DNA of 64,000 nt, taken from Paragonimus skrjabini miyazakii (taxonomy: Eukaryota; Platyhelminthes; Trematoda; Plagiorchiida; Troglotrematidae). Location: assembly GCA_014338405.1 (NCBI GenBank), contig JTDE01000142.1, positions 68,072 through 132,071 of the forward strand, given 5' to 3'. Under the pieces are notes generated by a model. That model ran no database searches. It was not told the DNA's origin and saw nothing but the letters and a program-made list of their open reading frames with translations. The position numbers and the translations under genes are program-made. Below are positions 59,101-64,000 of this stretch, piece after piece (position 1 is the first letter of the stretch; the number at the start of each line of letters is the position of its first letter).

Positions 59101-59290
59101 TAACCCACTTGAATTTATCAGAATGGTGAGTAGGGGTAAATTATCAACTTGCACCCTTCCTGACGGCACCTCTAACATGGTAGTAACGCATCATTATGTC
59201 CCACCCAAAGGCAACCTTTGCTGTTCGCACCTCGGCCACCATCTGGTCCAGCCCAAAGGTGCTCACGGCAAAGTCATTATCCATACAATC
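56200..59290 (-). pseudogene. Non-LTR retrotransposon (LINE family A), near full-length relic with APE endonuclease and RT
   Basis: Minus strand, 5' to 3'. A probable 5' untranslated part (59,290-58,960). Endonuclease: TLRQVGQQASVANILSSLEL at about 58,900; RLCIVRLNTPVR and ISAHAPTNDCPDA at about 58,590; LAGDLNTQLGR at about 58,475; GMFGVRAQRTDNGERLLQLC; DSNHAVVCAHF at about 58,190. Linker: MDKRRSSPPG, RNDREHH. RT: CDNLRGISLMSVASKLLTG; ARFRS; RQILKHQHSYRQLTVVVFLD; the palm box YADD intact at 56,849-56,860; FAPSSCEVFLQDW; then SLCDPETRSV to MTVYSLLCLGYVPRIPAELL. Many stops and frameshifts. This kind of element primes on nicked target DNA. Clade (CR1, RTE or related) not resolved. Same family as 8.1-9.15 kb. 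Confidence 0.92.
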
Positions 59291-60225
59291 AAGTAATGTT
59301 TTAACAAACTGACGCAGGAAAGCGTATTTCCACGGTGTAAATAGTCACACAATAAGGATCGTTTGTGACTGAGTCTAGTTGTTATAAGAAACTGATATAA
59401 TTTTAAATTATAGGCAGAAAAGCGAAATTTTACAAGATTGACTTATGGAGATTCGTTCCATATATAGCATCAGCACTAGCCACATCAAGATCACGTTCAA
59501 ACAACTTAATCTGTTACATTTGTGCAAAACATACGTGCATATATCTGTCGTTATCGCCCGTAATAACACGTAACCTGCTATTGGTTTCTAAATGGTTAAG
59601 TATTTGAGAAAGATTTTCTGCAACATTATTACACGCAGATCCACTTTCCTATCGCAGGAGATTTCATTCGAAGACGGCTATTGCAAATATTTATGGTCGT
59701 TATATACTTCCACAAAAGTCGGTAGCGCACTTTCTTAACTCACCAGTTGGGGTGTTATACTCGAACAAATATCTGGAACTGTTTACTTCATTTACGGTGA
59801 AGCATTCATATAGTGAATGTGTTCTAAAGTGATGTTATGTTGGTTTTCCTCCTAACAATACAGAACCGTGATTGGTAGCAAGTGTCACATGAGGTGAGTG
59901 ATTGAGAATATGTGAACCTAACTCATTAATTACGTCAAAAACCACAGATTTCGTTCTTACATTGTTTGTATTTATAACAAGGGTACAACATCTATCACAT
60001 AGCTTCAATTATCATGCGTACTCATTATCATATTTCAAGCGTCCATCGGTTGATTTTTTACTCAAGACGAACAAACATCGCACTAAAGTCTTTCATGTAT
60101 TTTTCCGAACAACCTTTAAACTAGCTAGTGTGAAGGTTCTCTCTGTGCGAATAACTTTTTGAATCGACAACAAAAGTGAATAGATTGGATGACGCATAAA
60201 ACGAACTTTCACTGAAATACAACCG

Positions 60226-60269
<44 letters not shown>

Positions 60270-62084
60270 GTAACTAACATCTAATAAATAGTCATTTATC
60301 AAAATCACATAGAACAAAATCTGAAGCAAACTATGTGGGAAACCTCAACCAAACTCTCCTGCCTGTCTTTCCTACGACAGCCACCACCAGGTTTGACCTC
60401 AGTGCCAACTAAAGGACGAAGTAATTAACGATTTGTGAAAACAAGTTCTTCAGGGCTAATGAACGCTTCTGGCATGAGAATTAATCACTTTTCATTTTTG
60501 GAGTGACACTCTTGAAAAATGACTCGATTTTTGTCGTCATCTTGACTATTGTGGAAACCGTAATCGGCGCGATTAAGTTTAATACACTGAAAAAACCATG
60601 ATAATACAAAGTTGTTGTGGCAAGTTTGATTTGATCTTAACGATACGCGAAGTGGCAGAATTTATCTTTCACCATGGCTTCGAAACTGGTTTCGCATAAG
60701 AACAAACGTTAGGTTCTCCACAATTTCATGCAGCGACACAGGTCACCATTGAACATGCACCATATGTCCCGGAATTGTGTACCGGCGCCAATAACCGGAG
60801 TCAAGACGAAAGATCAAAGGAACGGTCACGCCTCCCAACCGAGTCGGATAAGCGAATGAGGACAACACACAAACGAAACCACATCCAGATTAGCTGGCTG
60901 TGTGTGGTGTACAAGCGAACACGCATTCCTAGTAAGGTCGCTCGGCCCGGTCGACTCAATACTTTGGCCACCACGTTTCACGGTCAATAACATCCGGCTG
61001 TTCACACACATCTCGGTAATCCCTTCAGGGTGATAAATTTGTCCACACCGAATTGTGTGTAGCTGCTGTGGAGCAAATTGTGAGTTGACAAGAGTGTGAT
61101 CCAACATTACCCATCGTGAGCAGAGTCTACCAAACAGACAGACATATACACACACATACACGCAAAACAAATTAGTCATCTCACGCCACGCAAGTCCGAC
61201 ATGCCCTCATCGAAATGAAAGTATCGATCCCAAACTGTCATCAGAAGCATCTAAACTCACAGTCTATACAGTCCTAGAGAAGTCAGTTTGCGAACAAACA
61301 CGATACTTGTAAGAAATACTTTACACCCCTTACAATCCACCCCCCACCAGTTCGATCAGTACTCACATGTATCAACATTTTATTCTGGTTCGAGATCAAA
61401 TAACCAAAACTCGTATAACGGAAATGCTTTGTACGGAATCAAACCAAACGGCCTTCACATATATATGGTTTTTCTGGACGACAGGTTTCCAGTGTACAGA
61501 GCACTTTAATCTGGGCATCATTTTTATACGAACTGTCCACGCCGATCTCTATAACGCAACGAACTGCTTTCATAAGAGATAAAGTGATCGAACAAGGCAT
61601 GTTGACGAGAGGTGGAATGACACACCCCAGTGGCAAGGCGACAAAACTGAGTAGTGCCAAGCGACGCTTATCATTTTGGTAGCATGGTTATAAAACACAA
61701 ATGGCATACTAGACATAAAAACACATTTCTAAACAGTGCCTCACAGTACGAAAGTAGAATGCAAGCATTTATCGGCCGGGAACAAGGCGCTGGTCATTCA
61801 GACTCATTGCTATCGTTAGAATTTGTTACGAAATGTTTCGGTGAATGTGGTGTAGAGGGATCCAATAAAGCCGATGGTTGGCTGTCCGATTTAAAGTATT
61901 AGTTCTAATGCTAGATGATTTACTACGACTTTCTTCTATCTCGTCTTAAGCTGATATTGTGACCTGAAAACGCTCACATCTTGTCACAAAACGATGAAGA
62001 TTGACGTTTTCGTTTGACTCTTTAGTGGTTACCTTTATACGCTGCTGTGACATCGAATTCACAGTGGGCGTTAACCGTCTAGGC
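59291..62084. other. No gene recognised; contains TA microsatellite and CA-rich run
   Basis: Frames at 60,826-61,179 (minus), 61,288-61,509 and 61,654-61,902 (plus) lack motifs. A CA-rich stretch lies near 61,140-61,165. The GC content around 60,780-61,100 is higher, so an unrecognised repeat is possible. Confidence 0.35.
60227..60264. repeat. (TA)n microsatellite
   Basis: About nineteen uninterrupted TA units. Confidence 0.95.
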
Positions 62085-62275
62085 CGATGTGTTCGTGAAC
62101 GTGCATGTGTGTGTGCTTTCCGCTATTCGGTTAGCAAGTTGTTCACAGATTTATCCGCGGGCCGTGAGTTACGTGCCCGCGTGGCTAGGGCTAGTGCTGC
62201 TTTCGGACGTCTTGAAAGACGTGTGTGAAAGAACCACAGCCCGAAGATTGCCACTAAGCTGCCATAAAAAGATTT
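62085..62275 (+). pseudogene. LINE family B, RT thumb segment, out of order
   Basis: The plus strand reads FRYSVSKLFTDLSAGRELRA, RVARASAAFGRLERRV, stop, KNHSPKIATKL. In this RT family the block FxYLGS...ELxxRIxxAxxAFGRL...RVW follows the palm and leads to the connection domain. It lies directly before the fingers of the RT at 62,290-63,240, the reverse of the normal order within one element. The preceding palm is not visible. Confidence 0.75.
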
Positions 62276-62289
62276 CGTAGCCTCACTTG

Positions 62290-63240
62290 CTGTCTCCCCG
62301 AGAGAATTTTCAGAGGTACTTCTGAAGATTGGTGGATTGCCGCTGAAACCTGCTTTGCTCCAGCTGGTTCATTCCATATAGGAGCAGGAATAAATGTCAC
62401 AAAAGCTTAAGGATGCCCTGGTTGCACCTATATTTAAAGGTAAGGGTATCGAAAAATATCCCGATGGCTGTCGTCGGATTATTCTACTAGTGATCGCAAA
62501 TATCCTTCTGAACCAACTGGATACGGATATTTTGGAGACCAATGTTTCTGAGAAGCAGTGTGGATTTCGGGCGAGTCACGGTACGATCGACACAGTATTT
62601 GTTATTCGACAGATCCAGAAGAAGTACCGTGAACGCAACCAGCCGTTGGTTGATTTTCACTAAGGCCTCTGATGACATGAGCAGTGAAACGTTGTGGACG
62701 ATGCTTGGTAAGTTTGCATGTCCAATTAAGTTCGTCAATTTTATTAGAATGTTGAATGTGGGCATGAAAATGAAGATACAATCATCTGGATTGATCGGTG
62801 ATGATTATGACATTGTCAGTGGAGTGAAGCAGAGTTGTATCCTGGCCGCAACCCTATTTAATTTGCATTTGACTTCTACGCTAATAGTTACTGTTTAGGA
62901 TTTGGAGGATGACATTGAGGTTAATTATCATACGGCTTAACGCCTACTGAATATTCGAAGTTTTGGTGCCCCAACCCGGCTACGATGCACATGCTTCTGT
63001 TCCTAGATGATAATACGGTAGTTGGACACAGCGTAGAGGAATTGCAGCGACTGACAGCGGCATTGCTACCGCAGCATCCAGATTTGGTTTAGATATCATT
63101 ACGGGGAACCATCTGTGCCACAAGTCGTGGTGACATGACCAAATAGCATTGCCGTGATTGCGTCTACAGTCTCGGATTATTAGGTCATCAATCTACTCAT
63201 AATACTTCGTCGTCGAAGAAGGAACGAACATGTTAGGCTA
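62290..63240 (+). pseudogene. LINE family B, reverse transcriptase fragment
   Basis: The plus strand reads FSEVLLKIGGLPLKPALLQL, VHSI, stop, EQE, stop, then QKLKDALVAPIFKGKG at about 62,397; EKQCGFRASHGTIDTVFVIR at about 62,550; a frameshift near 62,664; TKASDDMSSETLWTMLGKFA; GVKQSCILAATLFNLHL (the 'GVKQGCVLAPTLFN' block); DLEDDIEVNYHT; the palm as LDD at 63,003-63,011 (first two residues of F/YADD lost) with NTVVGHSVEELQRL; RFGLDIIT; and SRGDMTK. It is a different family from LINE A, with a different thumb and palm context. Dead by stops and frameshifts. The endonuclease is not seen. Confidence 0.88.
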
Positions 63241-64000
63241 ACGTAGGTTGTGTGAGTTATACTCGTTTATTCTTCATCCGTATCGACCAACGGCCACCGC
63301 TGTTTGGCAATTCACCTGGTTCTATTTTCAAAAACTTAGGTCACTGTATCTCTGGATGTCAACTGATAGTAACTATCTAATGCGTAACGGTTCACCATTG
63401 ATGTGCTAACAAGATCTATATGTATGCTTCTCACTGAACGCTGGCCAACTCTGTGCACGACTCAGCAAACTTCCTTCGATAAATTCACGCACTGAAAATA
63501 TTTGACAGGTTAATTAAATTTCCCTCTCTGATATTGAAATATTTGTCAATGAATTAAGCTGTACTAAGAGAAGAGGACGCAAGGAGGTCCACTTGGATAG
63601 AACAATGTAATCGATTGAAAAGTTTCTCACCAACTTTATTCAACCAAGATATATTCAATATTAGTTGTAGAACCATGCTCATTCGAGTTAATTGAGGAAG
63701 CCACTTTTGCGCAACAGAAGCTTGTACGCACCGGTTACTCCGTATTGATTTCTAGATACGCTAGAAAGAAAAAGCAAAACGGCTTCAATCAGCAACAGTG
63801 GTCCTCAAACCTCTTTCCATATATTTACCATATACATTAACCATGGACAAGAATGTGCAATAAAACAACTCAATTAAGATTCATCAGGCAGCTGATACCT
63901 AGAAGACGCCCATCTGCAGCCTCTTATGTTGTTTAAAAATTTCACCATGTTTACGGAATCATGTACACCAGTAGAATGATGAAATCATATGCAACGCTTG
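63241..64000. other. No gene recognised
   Basis: No motif-bearing frame. LINE family B may continue for a short way after 63,240 but cannot be followed. Confidence 0.4.

Noticed and set aside
1..64000. CRISPR arrays, bacterial operons, phage or integrated virus genes
   Set aside because: No direct-repeat arrays, no gene clusters with ribosome binding sites, and no viral structural genes; the RT-bearing sequences all match retrotransposon families.

Overview
The window looks like intergenic or intronic DNA from a eukaryote, most likely a parasitic flatworm, and within that a fluke (digenean trematode). No open reading frame exceeds about 175 codons, there are no operons or bacterial signals, and the sequence is moderately AT-rich. 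It is crowded with decayed retroelements of the kinds known from fluke genomes: Penelope-like elements (PLEs) with GIY-YIG endonucleases, Ty3/gypsy elements, two kinds of non-LTR (LINE) element, and short tRNA-derived elements (SINEs). The organism assignment is inference from element content. No complete host gene is visible.

Layout. 1-9 kb: the edge of a gypsy pol remnant (minus strand), a SINE, a possible small multi-exon gene on the minus strand near 7-7.8 kb, and a 5'-truncated LINE (8.1-9.15 kb, minus). 11-19 kb: hammerhead-carrying SINEs, a PLE reverse-transcriptase relic (12.6-13.4 kb) and other tRNA-like SINEs. 21-26 kb: candidate exons and a probable gypsy gag/protease relic. 27-34 kb: a cluster of hammerhead SINEs, including one almost perfect ribozyme at 30,623-30,671, and two PLE endonuclease relics. 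35.9-38.2 kb: the best candidate host exons (minus strand). 40.5-44 kb: the best preserved PLE, plus inverted PLE pieces around an inverted repeat. 46-49 kb: a gypsy RT/RNase H relic and a further PLE endonuclease. 53-54.7 kb: a micro-exon candidate and a second SINE type with a hammerhead-like core. 56.2-59.3 kb: a nearly full-length LINE relic. 62-63.2 kb: a second LINE family whose pieces lie in an unexpected order.

The most interesting system is the tRNA-headed SINE family whose body encodes a minimal type I hammerhead self-cleaving ribozyme. Nine copies are recognisable; one keeps every core nucleotide and a perfect 8-bp stem I. Hammerhead-like cores also follow two PLE coding remnants. 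Self-cleaving RNA therefore recurs in both the autonomous (PLE) and the non-autonomous (SINE) elements here. Comparable associations are known from schistosome satellite-alpha SINEs and from PLEs of other animals, so the theme is not new, but this family and its arrangement deserve a look.

All element calls rest on translations and alignments made by eye against remembered family motifs and between copies in the window. Element boundaries are approximate.
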